This document shows positions 29,024 to 37,877 of a stretch of DNA of 64,000 nt, one piece after another. Both the position numbers and the translations under genes were made by a program. Numbering within the stretch: position 1 is the first letter of the stretch; every line of letters begins with the position of its first letter. The notes under the pieces were generated by a model. The model was given only the letters and a program-made list of their open reading frames with translations, ran no database searches and was not told the origin of the DNA. Location: assembly GCA_002787535.1 (NCBI GenBank), contig PCXB01000076.1, positions 18,512 to 82,511 on the forward strand, written 5' to 3'. Source of the stretch: Deltaproteobacteria bacterium CG11_big_fil_rev_8_21_14_0_20_45_16 (GTDB lineage Bacteria > Bdellovibrionota > UBA2394).

Positions 29024-29770
29024 GAGAAGATCCTCAAGGCCCCAGGACTTCAGAACGCGTCGCTCTTCAGACTCATCGACGACTTTCTTATATTTTGCCG
29101 CGCGCCGTCCTTTGACTCTTGCTTCGCAAGCCGACCAAGTGGCGTCTCGAAAAATTTGATCTCCTATAACACTAATATAATACGGTTTTCTTGAGCTCGA
29201 CTTAGAAGATTTAAATCCACTTTTAGTTTCGAATTTCTCTAACTCACCCAGGCCAGACTCATAATTGACCGAATAATTTTTTAAAGCACCCTCATATAAA
29301 TCACAATCTTCAGAGTCCGCAAAGGACGTTGCGATTTCGTCCACTCGTTCATTCGAAGGATAGGCAGAATGGCCTGGAATATACCACCACTTAAACAAAA
29401 GCTTCTTTTCTAATTTGATCATCAACTCATGCAAGTCTTTCCACTGCTGGAGGTTTTTGACTTCCTCGCCATCTTTTGTCGTCCAGCCTCGCTTGCTCCA
29501 ATTAAATCTCCAAACCGAGGCCCCTGACAAAATAAGCTGAGAATCTAGGTAAACATTGATCAATTTTTCCTTGATCGGATGGCTGTCTAAATATCTCAGG
29601 GCCTCCAACAGGGCTTGCAACTCCATCTGATTATTAGTTGCCCTCTCAACAAAGCCTCCAGCCTCTCTAACCCTATCGCCCGCGATCAGTAGATAGGCCC
29701 AGCCTGAACGTCCTGGATTTCCTCGCGAAGCCCCATCACAAAATAAAAATGCTCCAGCCTTTTCCGTCAC
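29009..29770 (-). CDS. rnhA: Ribonuclease HI with C-terminal hybrid-binding (viroplasmin)-like domain
   Basis: FLFCDGASRGNPGRSGWAYLL, NNQMELQALLEAL, YLDSQL; C-terminal KPYYISVIGDQIFRDATWSACEARVKGRRAAKYKKV. Confidence 0.85.
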   Translation of the reverse strand: MTEKAGAFLFCDGASRGNPGRSGWAYLLIAGDRVREAGGFVERATNNQMELQALLEALRYLDSHPIKEKLINVYLDSQLILSGASVWRFNWSKRGWTTKDGEEVKNLQQWKDLHELMIKLEKKLLFKWWYIPGHSAYPSNERVDEIATSFADSEDCDLYEGALKNYSVNYESGLGELEKFETKSGFKSSKSSSRKPYYISVIGDQIFRDATWSACEARVKGRRAAKYKKVVDESEERRVLKSWGLEDLLSTNS

Positions 29771-30237
29771 TTCCGACGACTCCTTACCGCTCGTGAGATT
29801 TCTCGATCCGCCTGCTTTTTCTTAAGGTCCTGCCTCTTATCATGTGTTTTCTTTCCTTTTCCAGCGCCCAGAAGGACTTTTACATAGGAGTTCTTAAAAT
29901 ACATCTTCAGAGGTACGAGTGATACACCGGAGTTCCACAGACCAATCAATTTATTGAGCTCTTTACGATGTAAAAGAAGTTTTCTTACGGCCCGCGGTTC
30001 ATGATTCATTCGATTGGCATGCGAATACTCAGTGATCTGAACATTTTGTAAAAACAACTCGTCTCCGCGAAAAGCCGCATATCCATCCGTCAAATTGACT
30101 TTATGGGCACGACAAGACTTAACTTCGCTACCCTTCAAGACAAGTCCAGCCTCAAAGGTCTCGCCAATTTGATAATTGAATCGAGCCTTGCGATTCTCCG
30201 CAATGAGGTTGCCTTCATTATTGCTGGTCTTAGACAC
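29767..30237 (-). CDS. smpB: SsrA-binding protein SmpB
   Basis: NRKARFNYQIGETFEAGLVLKGSEVKSCR, LGAGKGKKTHDKRQDLKKKQADREI. Confidence 0.96.
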   Translation of the reverse strand: MSKTSNNEGNLIAENRKARFNYQIGETFEAGLVLKGSEVKSCRAHKVNLTDGYAAFRGDELFLQNVQITEYSHANRMNHEPRAVRKLLLHRKELNKLIGLWNSGVSLVPLKMYFKNSYVKVLLGAGKGKKTHDKRQDLKKKQADREISRAVRSRRK

Positions 30238-30991
30238 TTAGAACCTCTTCGTAGACCTTAGGCCAAAAATCAATCTCTATCTCCTCCGCTCTGATATTAC
30301 TATTCCATTCAAATTTCTTGTAGATTTCATCGATCTGTGGCGCTGAAAGACGATTCTTTAGAACATTTCTCAAGGTCTTTCGTTTCATTTGAAAACAGCT
30401 TTGAATAAATTCAAAATATTCTCTTGTAGTGGGATGGGGGCTCCGTTGACGACGGTGACCTTCGATCAAACTCGAGAACACTTTAGGAGCGGGTCTAAAG
30501 GCTCCGGGCGGCAAATTCCCTTTTATTTTAAAGTCATACTGACTCTGAAAAAATACGCTCAAGCTCCCGTAACTTTTTCTGCGCGGTAAGCTACACATTC
30601 GATCCGCGACCTCTTTTTGGAGCATAAATAAAAAATAGTCGATTTGATCACAATGATACACAACCTGTTTAACGATGGCCGTACCGGACTCGTAGGGTAG
30701 ATTTCCAATTAGAGAAAAGTTATTTACAGCCTTTGAATGTAGCTCAAAATTCCAATCCAAAAAATCCTGTAAAATGAACTCATAATTCTTTTTCCCAGTA
30801 TGATATTCTTGCATTTTTGGATCGACCTCAAAAACACAAAAATTATTAAATCGCTTTTCTAAAAGACGAGTCAAAGCCCCCTGACCAGGACCAATTTCAG
30901 CAAAGTCTCCCTTGGGCTGAAACCAATTTACAATTCGCTCTTGCCAGATTTTATCGACAAGAAAATTCTGACCAAATTTAGCTCTAGCCAC
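30230..30991 (-). CDS. rsmA: 16S rRNA dimethyladenosine transferase
   Basis: KFGQNFLVDK, IGPGQGALTRLL, LIGNLPYESGTAIV, MLQKEVADRM. Confidence 0.92.
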   Translation of the reverse strand: MARAKFGQNFLVDKIWQERIVNWFQPKGDFAEIGPGQGALTRLLEKRFNNFCVFEVDPKMQEYHTGKKNYEFILQDFLDWNFELHSKAVNNFSLIGNLPYESGTAIVKQVVYHCDQIDYFLFMLQKEVADRMCSLPRRKSYGSLSVFFQSQYDFKIKGNLPPGAFRPAPKVFSSLIEGHRRQRSPHPTTREYFEFIQSCFQMKRKTLRNVLKNRLSAPQIDEIYKKFEWNSNIRAEEIEIDFWPKVYEEVLSV

Positions 30992-32024
30992 GACTCAACT
31001 TCTTTAGTTTGGGTCGGTGGGTGGATCTTACATCATCGCTAAGCTCGGAACGAAATCCTTGCGACCAACGAAGATATCCAGTCATCCCAATCATCGCGGC
31101 ATTGTCCGTACAATACTCGGGCTTAGCTGCCCAAAAATTAGCTATTAAGCCTTCAGATTTAAGCCCTTCAAGTCGTGATCGCAATTCTTGATTTTTTGCC
31201 ACACCACCAACAATCGCGAGATTCAAACAGCCCGTACTTTCCAATCCATTGCGCAATCGACTTTCGAGATGATCGAATAAAGCTTTCTGATAACTCGCCG
31301 CTAGATTCTGGTGATTAACCAACTCGGCTTCACGGACAAGAATCCTCATAAACTCACTCTTTAGGCCGCTAAAACTAAAATCAAACTCTCCTACTTTTAC
31401 GCTAGGAAACTTATAGCCGAGATTATCTCCGCTTTTCGCCAAGATCTCCAATTCGGCCCCACCCGGAAATCCCAAACCCAGTGACTTAGCTCCTTTATCG
31501 AAGGCTTCTCCAATTGCATCGTCTAAGGTTTGGCCTAAGAGTCGCCACTCATAAACTGAACTCAATTCATACAAACTTGTATGTCCACCCGAAACAACCA
31601 AACTCACGAGAGGAAAGCTCGGTCGCTCGGTTAATAAAATGGAATGCAAATGACCTTCAATGTGATGGCAAGAAACAAAATCCTTTTTATAAAGGAAGGC
31701 TAATGTTTTTGCGGCCGTATGCCCTACCAATAAGGACCCGACCAATCCAGGCTCGGCTGCCGCACAGATCAACGAAACCTCTTCAATCTTCAGTTTGGCT
31801 TCGGTCAGAGCCTTGCGAAGACAGGGCAAAAGATTGACTAGATGCGCTCGCGAAGCCAGTTCAGGAACAATTCCGCCATATTTTGCATGAACTTCATCCT
31901 GATTTTGAACGGCCAACGAAACAAGTTTTGGCAAATCATCGTTGGGCTCCTTGCAAAGCACAGCCACTGAGGTGTCATCACAAGAAGATTCAAACGCTAA
32001 AATATAAATTAATTTTTTCGGCAT
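30984..32024 (-). CDS. tsaD: tRNA N6-threonylcarbamoyladenosine transferase TsaD
   Basis: AFESSCDDTSVAV, HHIEGHLHS, LVVSGGHTSLY, FSGLKSEFM, CTDNAAMIG. Confidence 0.96.
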   Translation of the reverse strand: MPKKLIYILAFESSCDDTSVAVLCKEPNDDLPKLVSLAVQNQDEVHAKYGGIVPELASRAHLVNLLPCLRKALTEAKLKIEEVSLICAAAEPGLVGSLLVGHTAAKTLAFLYKKDFVSCHHIEGHLHSILLTERPSFPLVSLVVSGGHTSLYELSSVYEWRLLGQTLDDAIGEAFDKGAKSLGLGFPGGAELEILAKSGDNLGYKFPSVKVGEFDFSFSGLKSEFMRILVREAELVNHQNLAASYQKALFDHLESRLRNGLESTGCLNLAIVGGVAKNQELRSRLEGLKSEGLIANFWAAKPEYCTDNAAMIGMTGYLRWSQGFRSELSDDVRSTHRPKLKKLSRG

Positions 32025-32707
32025 TCCTTGGTGCGCAGGTCCCCATACGATTTAGCCTCCTCATCCATACCGAGGGCTTGGAAGGCATCAACCTGACGAG
32101 ACATGGCATCACAGCGTTTATCCGAGTTTGGAAATTTTTCAACCAAATCCTGAAACCGTACCAAGGCATTGCGATAAGACTTTTCAGTCATATAGCTCTC
32201 CCCTATCCAATAAACCGCATTATCGGCCAGGGGGTGCTGGGGATTCTCTTTCACGAATTTGAGGAACAAATCCCGAGATTTCGAAAAATCACCTTTTTGG
32301 TGGGCTTCCAAGGCTATCTCATAGGCGGCATCTGGAGAGCTTCCTTTATCTTCGGTCGGACTGGCCACAACTGCAGCCTGAGCTTTCTTATCTAGTCGAT
32401 CTAATTCTTGCTCTAAGCGAGCCACCCGCTCGGACAAAGATTTATTTTCAAATTCAATACTTTCAACTTTGCCTTGTAGAAGAGTGTGATCATTCTTGAT
32501 GGCGGTTACTTGTGTCCTGACATCCGCCAATTTCCTGCTTTCAAGAAGCTCTCTATCGGAGCCAATTGGAAGACCACTTTTCGATTCAAGGATCTTAGAG
32601 CGCTCATCCAAATCGGTGAGTCTCGTTTCGAACTCATCTAATCTTTGAGCACAGCCAGCGATTAAACTTGTTAGACCAAGACTTAATAGACAATAAAAAA
32701 CCCGCAT
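32009..32707 (-). CDS. cpoB: Tol-Pal coordinator lipoprotein CpoB (YbgF), TPR-like C-terminus
   Basis: Lipobox LIAGC; coiled coil; YEIALEAHQKGDFSKSRDLFLKFVKENPQHPLADNAVYWIGESYM. Confidence 0.85.
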   Translation of the reverse strand: MRVFYCLLSLGLTSLIAGCAQRLDEFETRLTDLDERSKILESKSGLPIGSDRELLESRKLADVRTQVTAIKNDHTLLQGKVESIEFENKSLSERVARLEQELDRLDKKAQAAVVASPTEDKGSSPDAAYEIALEAHQKGDFSKSRDLFLKFVKENPQHPLADNAVYWIGESYMTEKSYRNALVRFQDLVEKFPNSDKRCDAMSRQVDAFQALGMDEEAKSYGDLRTKECRKN

Positions 32708-32733
32708 CCCTTAGTTTTACATGGATGCGGGTT
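32695..32733 (-). terminator. Intrinsic terminator downstream of pal, overlapping the cpoB start codon
   Basis: AACCCGCATCC (32699-32709) / GGATGCGGGTT (32723-32733), 11-bp perfect stem; minus-strand T-tract immediately follows the 3' arm. Confidence 0.8.
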
Positions 32734-32745
32734 CTTTTGAGAAAC

Positions 32746-32771
32746 AAAAAAAGAGCGAAGAATTATTTCGC
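32746..32771 (-). terminator. Weak hairpin + T7 overlapping the pal stop codon
   Basis: On the minus strand GCGAA-ATAATTC-TTCGC then TCTTTTTTT. Confidence 0.4.
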
Positions 32772-33266
32772 CAAAATCACAAACTCAGCTCTTCGATTCA
32801 AGCTATAAGCGGTATCTGACTTAGTTGGATCTAACGGCCGCTCTTCACCCCAACTCTTCATCTCAAGTCGAGAGCGTTGAACGCCAAGATTGACCATATA
32901 GTCGATAACTGCCTTCGAGCGACGCTCGCCAAGAGCAATATTATACTCGTTGCTACCCCTCTCATCGCAATGACCCTCGACCAAAACCTTCATCTTCCCA
33001 TTCTTCATCATAATTTGGGCATTATTTTGAAGGGTTTCGCGACCCTCAGAGTTTAATGTTGATTCATCAAAACCAAAATGTACCCTTTGCAAAGTACCTA
33101 AGCCAATACCTCCAGAGCTTGACGCACCCGTTCCAAAGGATGAATCAGCATTAGAGCCACCTCCAGATTTCTTTGAACCGCAGGCACCCAACCCAAAGCT
33201 CAAAGTCACCATCATTATACTTACAAAAACTCTACTCATTACAGCACGCGAACTCGACGCATTCAT
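32763..33266 (-). CDS. pal: Peptidoglycan-associated lipoprotein Pal (OmpA family)
   Basis: Lipobox LGAC; VLVEGHCDERGSNEYNIALGERRSKAVIDYMVNLGV. Confidence 0.93.
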   Translation of the reverse strand: MNASSSRAVMSRVFVSIMMVTLSFGLGACGSKKSGGGSNADSSFGTGASSSGGIGLGTLQRVHFGFDESTLNSEGRETLQNNAQIMMKNGKMKVLVEGHCDERGSNEYNIALGERRSKAVIDYMVNLGVQRSRLEMKSWGEERPLDPTKSDTAYSLNRRAEFVILAK

Positions 33267-33331
33267 TAATAACTCCTTCCGTACGCGTTAGCACCAGCTA
33301 ACCCTGATAGACTAAGCTCTCCATTGATGAA

Positions 33332-35257
33332 TCAAAAGTCAAAAATTATTTTTCTATTCCCTTGAGCATCGGAACGAATGAAGTTTGTTGTCCAAGCTTG
33401 AAGTCTTCTAATCACCTCCATACGCGGAAACATATAGTGGTTCTGTCTACCCGCTGGGATCAGGGTAAGGTTTGGTTGCAGAAATCTCAAAAGCACCGAA
33501 GAACTGCTAGAATTGGAACCGTGGTGGGCCAATTTAAGGATGGGAAGCCGGGAGCTCCAATCAAAGCTCCAGCGACGTAGGGATAGTTCATTGACCAGCG
33601 CCCTCTCACCACTGGCCCGAAGGTCGCCCAAAAACAGGGCTATGGGACGCTTTGCTTGCTTTTCATAAATCAGTAGGCAAAGGGAATCCTTATTGGCAAC
33701 AGCCTTGGACCCAGACTGAGTTGCTGACCAGAACCAAAGACAATAACGAGAATAGCAACGCTCCCCTCGAACGAAATCTGAATCCAGATAACTCGATAGA
33801 TTTTGTAGAAACTCATTGCGTATGACACGTGAAGTCGAACTCTGGTCTAACTTTGGAATAATTAGATCTTGGAACTTCGGTCGCCATAATCCGGAGGAGA
33901 AATATCCCGAATGATCTCGATCAAAATGACTGAGCACCCAAATAGATACCTCACGAATCTCTTTAGACCTAAGGAACTCATAAGCCGCCCGCCCCTGTCC
34001 CCCATCTATTAAAATTTTAAAATCTCTTGTTGAAATCAAGTAAGCATCGCCTTGACCCACATCAATCTGATCGATGACCAAAGAGTCATTTTGTGTATAG
34101 CTTGGAAGCCACGCTACCAGGCCAATACTAACGATGGCGCCTAGTAGTACGACAGTGAGGCGATTCCAGCTTCGATAGTAGAGATACGACAGCATTATTC
34201 CCAAAACAAAAAACGCTTGAAAGTTCGAGAGGAGTGGAAGATCGGTCCATTGACTAGCCCCAGACATCCACTCCATGGCTTGAAAGAATTTCTCCAATTT
34301 ACCCGTTAGCCAAACGTCTAAAGAATGATGAAACGCCCCTAGGCCAATAGAAATTGGTATAAAACATGTAAAGACGATCCCCATAAAGAGGTTCAGGAAA
34401 AAACTGAGGCCACTGAGATCACTAAGATAAATACTAGAAACAGCATAGACCAGAACCCCAATAAGCAGTTGAAGTTTCCATGCCGGATAGCGGTCACCTC
34501 CTCTTGAAAAGTGTAAAAGCATGGCTGTAATGGAAAATGAAAAGATATAGCCTCTCGACAGAGAAAGGCTGGGTTTGACTATTAGAAAAATGATTCCCAG
34601 TAGCGCTAGCAAATTGCTGCGATTAATTCGTTGGAGAGATGGATATAATTTCATCAATCCATAAATTACTAAGCTCATTATTCCCGCACGCCAGAGAGAA
34701 ACTCCTGCATCACACACCCCCAAAAACACAAGCAAAGTAAGGCTCAACAAAATATAAACCCACATCAATCGTCGGCTGAAACTTGTATATCTCAAAAGAA
34801 ATCTCCATATTACTAGTGCAAGCAAAATCAAAATTTCAAAATGAAGTCCTGAGATGACCAAGAGGTGAGAAATGCCGAGATGATTTGCCCAAGCCCAGAC
34901 ATTCTGATCCAGGGCCCCCTGTTTTCCTAAAAATAAGGCTTCACGCAGTTGCCGAGTCAGGAGGGGTCGAGGCGCGTAAGAATGAGATCCGGAAGCATCC
35001 CCACTTCCTCTATACTCCCGTGGAAGACCTCGAATTTTCTCGTAACTCGATAGGCTTTGGTATTTTGGCGGATGAAAATAATATTCGCAGAATCCTATTG
35101 AAATCCCGAAGCCCAGTCCCAACAGAATTAGTCGTTGGGACCCACAGAAACTCAATAAACACAGAATCACAAAAAACAAGCTTAGGGAACCAAGCTGCCA
35201 AAAAACTTGAACCCCAAGGAATACTGAGACCCAAAGTTGGCTCCAAATCCCGAACAC
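33332..35257 (-). CDS. comEC: ComEC/Rec2 DNA internalisation protein
   Basis: GISHLLVISGLHFEIL; MBL-like domain IDVGQGDAYLISTRDFKILIDGG, SHFDRDHSGYF, LKLAHHGSNSSS. Confidence 0.88.
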   Translation of the reverse strand: MFGIWSQLWVSVFLGVQVFWQLGSLSLFFVILCLLSFCGSQRLILLGLGFGISIGFCEYYFHPPKYQSLSSYEKIRGLPREYRGSGDASGSHSYAPRPLLTRQLREALFLGKQGALDQNVWAWANHLGISHLLVISGLHFEILILLALVIWRFLLRYTSFSRRLMWVYILLSLTLLVFLGVCDAGVSLWRAGIMSLVIYGLMKLYPSLQRINRSNLLALLGIIFLIVKPSLSLSRGYIFSFSITAMLLHFSRGGDRYPAWKLQLLIGVLVYAVSSIYLSDLSGLSFFLNLFMGIVFTCFIPISIGLGAFHHSLDVWLTGKLEKFFQAMEWMSGASQWTDLPLLSNFQAFFVLGIMLSYLYYRSWNRLTVVLLGAIVSIGLVAWLPSYTQNDSLVIDQIDVGQGDAYLISTRDFKILIDGGQGRAAYEFLRSKEIREVSIWVLSHFDRDHSGYFSSGLWRPKFQDLIIPKLDQSSTSRVIRNEFLQNLSSYLDSDFVRGERCYSRYCLWFWSATQSGSKAVANKDSLCLLIYEKQAKRPIALFLGDLRASGERALVNELSLRRWSFDWSSRLPILKLAHHGSNSSSSSVLLRFLQPNLTLIPAGRQNHYMFPRMEVIRRLQAWTTNFIRSDAQGNRKIIFDF

Positions 35258-35357
35258 TTAGAATCACAAAGCAAACGCTCAGCCAAAAGAACAAAGGCCT
35301 TCAAGGTCCACTGGTGAGTAAGATCCTTTCGGAAACTAGAAATTTATTCGGATACCT

Positions 35358-35996
35358 TTAAAACAAAAACTGAAAATCGAGGCCCGCTGTCATTCCGATT
35401 TCTTCAGATTTTCGAAATCGAATCGTATTTTCAGCGATCTTCCCAACGTAGAATTGTATGTCGATCAAAACTCGAAATCTAGTGTCTTCAACACAAGGAA
35501 ACTCCACTCCGGAATACCCCCTGGCAACTCCAGCCAAGCTAATTTTTTTGAATGTATTCATATCTTGGTTCCAGACATCTTGAATATGATCATCATTATA
35601 TATGAAGGAAGTGTGAATTCCTGCCTGGAAGCCCATCACGAGAGCCAAAGGTGCTGATGATGGGCCAATATCGAAAACTTGTTCTGGGCCTGCTCCTATT
35701 GAGCCCCCTAGGAGTCGATTACCAACTGTCAATTCAGGCCAGAGAATGACTTGCAAACGATCCACGCCATAATCATAAACCTGATAAAATGCCATCGGCA
35801 TGCCGATCTTCAGCATTTTCTCGCGAGTTCGAGTGTCCTCACTAAATCTGCGCCGAGAGGCATCCGCCCCAACATGAAACCCAATATAGGGTTGGGGCAA
35901 GGTCCAATGGTTCTCCTTGGGTGGAATTGGAGGAGGAAGATACAGATTAGGGTCTTGGACGACAAGACCCGCAAAGATCATGGCAGCGGCGAGCAT
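35358..35996 (-). CDS. Hypothetical protein, possible outer-membrane beta-barrel
   Basis: Alternating amphipathic strands and terminal aromatic (QFLF); N-terminal hydrophobic segment. Confidence 0.5.
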   Translation of the reverse strand: MLAAAMIFAGLVVQDPNLYLPPPIPPKENHWTLPQPYIGFHVGADASRRRFSEDTRTREKMLKIGMPMAFYQVYDYGVDRLQVILWPELTVGNRLLGGSIGAGPEQVFDIGPSSAPLALVMGFQAGIHTSFIYNDDHIQDVWNQDMNTFKKISLAGVARGYSGVEFPCVEDTRFRVLIDIQFYVGKIAENTIRFRKSEEIGMTAGLDFQFLF

Positions 35997-36020
35997 AACT
36001 CTAATAGTGACTCATACGGC

Positions 36021-37874
36021 TCAATCAGTGTCTATAGAAATCGATGACGCCAATTTCTCCCTCAATCTCTCCAGAGCTGGTCCCTTAAGGAACTTAAGCA
36101 ACTCCATATCCGGGGCTTGTATGATTCCTTCGAGGCTTCCAAAATTTTTCAAGAGCTTTAGCTTAGTTCTAGAACTTATCCCCTCAATCTCATCAAGAAT
36201 TGAAACCGAAAGCGCCCTCGCCTTTCGAAGTCGATGGTAATTAATTGCAAATCTATGAGCTTCATCCCTCATAAAGCTAAGAAGCAATTCTTCCTGCGAA
36301 GACTGCTTTAATAGAATTGGATTTTTCTGGCCGGGCTTGAAAATCCTCTCACGGTTTTTAGGATTATGAGGATCAATTTCCTCCCCGTCCGAACGAGCCT
36401 TGGCCAAACTGATCAAATCAACCTTATCCAAAAAATTCATTTCTTTGAGAATCGACTCCGCACTCGAAAGCTGTCCCTTACCCCCATCGATAACGATTAG
36501 ATCAGGTAGGTCCTCTTCTGTTCTATAACGCCTCTCAATGGCTTCTCTCATGCAGGCAAAATCATCAACAATTTGATGCTCCAAAAATATTTTTCGATAA
36601 TTCTCTTTATCAGGAACAGCACGATTGAAGCGCACGACTGAGGCTACAACTTCACTCCCCTGATGGTGAGATATATCCAAGCAATCCATTCGCTCAGGCC
36701 ATTTGGACAAGCCCAACTTAGACTGAAGAAGGCTAAGGATCTCCGCCAGTTTTTCTGCCTTAGCACGCTTCGCCTGCAATCTAGCTTCAGCATTCTTTTG
36801 AGCTAACTGAACGAGTTCCTTCTTATCGGCTAGCCTCGGAGTAATCAAAGGAAGGCGTTCCTTATTGAAGCTCGAATCAATATTCCATGGTACTAGAATT
36901 TCATGAGGCGTATAAACTTCGTCCGTATAGTATCGCGACAGAAACTGATCCAAAATCTCAAGATCATCAAGTTCGTGGCGATCGATTTCAAATAGCCGTT
37001 GATCTCTCAATATACCGTCTCGAAAATAAAGGACGCAAATGACTACGGCCAGTTCGGACCCAGCTAAGGCAACGACATCTAAATCTTTCCCGAGCTGCAA
37101 ATCATTCGGTCTGACTACGCTTAGTTCCTGATTTGTGATCCCCTCGATTGAAGCAATTCGATCCCTCGCCACCGCCGCTTCTTCATAATTTTCAGCCCGG
37201 ACGAATGCTTCCATAGCAGATCGAAACTTATCCAAAAGATCCTTGTTCTGACCTTTAAGAAATAACAAAGCATCCCGACAAAGCCCCAAGTATTTTTCGC
37301 GACTCACATAGCCCACACAAGGCGCTACACATCGTTTAATATCGTATTCGATGCAGGGACGAGAGCGATTATATAGCTTGGAATCCGGACAAGTTCGAAG
37401 TTGAAATATCTTCTGCATGATATCGATTGTCTCTCTAAGCTTTTGGCTAGAGAGAAATGGACCGAGGTAAGTTGCTCCATCTTTCTTCACTTTTCTGACC
37501 AATTCGACTCTTGGCCATTCATGCTGAAGGTCAAATCGAAGGCTCAAATAACGCTTATCATCACGAAGATGGATATTATATGGAGGTCGGTGCTTTTTAA
37601 TCAGCTCATTCTCCAACACCAAAGCTTCAGTCTCATCCCGAGCAATCATAAATTCAATACAATTGGTTTTCTCTCGTATAAATTTTACGAAGGCTCGTTG
37701 GTCATGCGCAGCTACAAAATATTGCCGCACACGATTTCGCAAATTCTTCGCCTTACCCACATACAGAATTTTCTCTTTTCCCGTCGCTACCGCAACTTCC
37801 TTAAAAAGATAGCAACCCGACGCCTGTGGCAAGGATTGAATGTCATCGCGAGAAATTTGAATGCGTTCCTTCAC
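36021..37874 (-). CDS. uvrC: Excinuclease ABC subunit C
   Basis: LPQASGCYLFK, ILYVGKAKNLRNRVRQYF, RPCIEYDIKRCVAPCVG, LIVIDGGKGQLSSA. Confidence 0.96.
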   Translation of the reverse strand: MKERIQISRDDIQSLPQASGCYLFKEVAVATGKEKILYVGKAKNLRNRVRQYFVAAHDQRAFVKFIREKTNCIEFMIARDETEALVLENELIKKHRPPYNIHLRDDKRYLSLRFDLQHEWPRVELVRKVKKDGATYLGPFLSSQKLRETIDIMQKIFQLRTCPDSKLYNRSRPCIEYDIKRCVAPCVGYVSREKYLGLCRDALLFLKGQNKDLLDKFRSAMEAFVRAENYEEAAVARDRIASIEGITNQELSVVRPNDLQLGKDLDVVALAGSELAVVICVLYFRDGILRDQRLFEIDRHELDDLEILDQFLSRYYTDEVYTPHEILVPWNIDSSFNKERLPLITPRLADKKELVQLAQKNAEARLQAKRAKAEKLAEILSLLQSKLGLSKWPERMDCLDISHHQGSEVVASVVRFNRAVPDKENYRKIFLEHQIVDDFACMREAIERRYRTEEDLPDLIVIDGGKGQLSSAESILKEMNFLDKVDLISLAKARSDGEEIDPHNPKNRERIFKPGQKNPILLKQSSQEELLLSFMRDEAHRFAINYHRLRKARALSVSILDEIEGISSRTKLKLLKNFGSLEGIIQAPDMELLKFLKGPALERLREKLASSISIDTD

Positions 37875-37877
37875 GGT

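Noticed and set aside
33287-33302. GTTAGC-ACCA-GCTAAC hairpin upstream of pal as a terminator
   Set aside because: No adjacent T-tract on the minus strand; at most a small 5' UTR stem.
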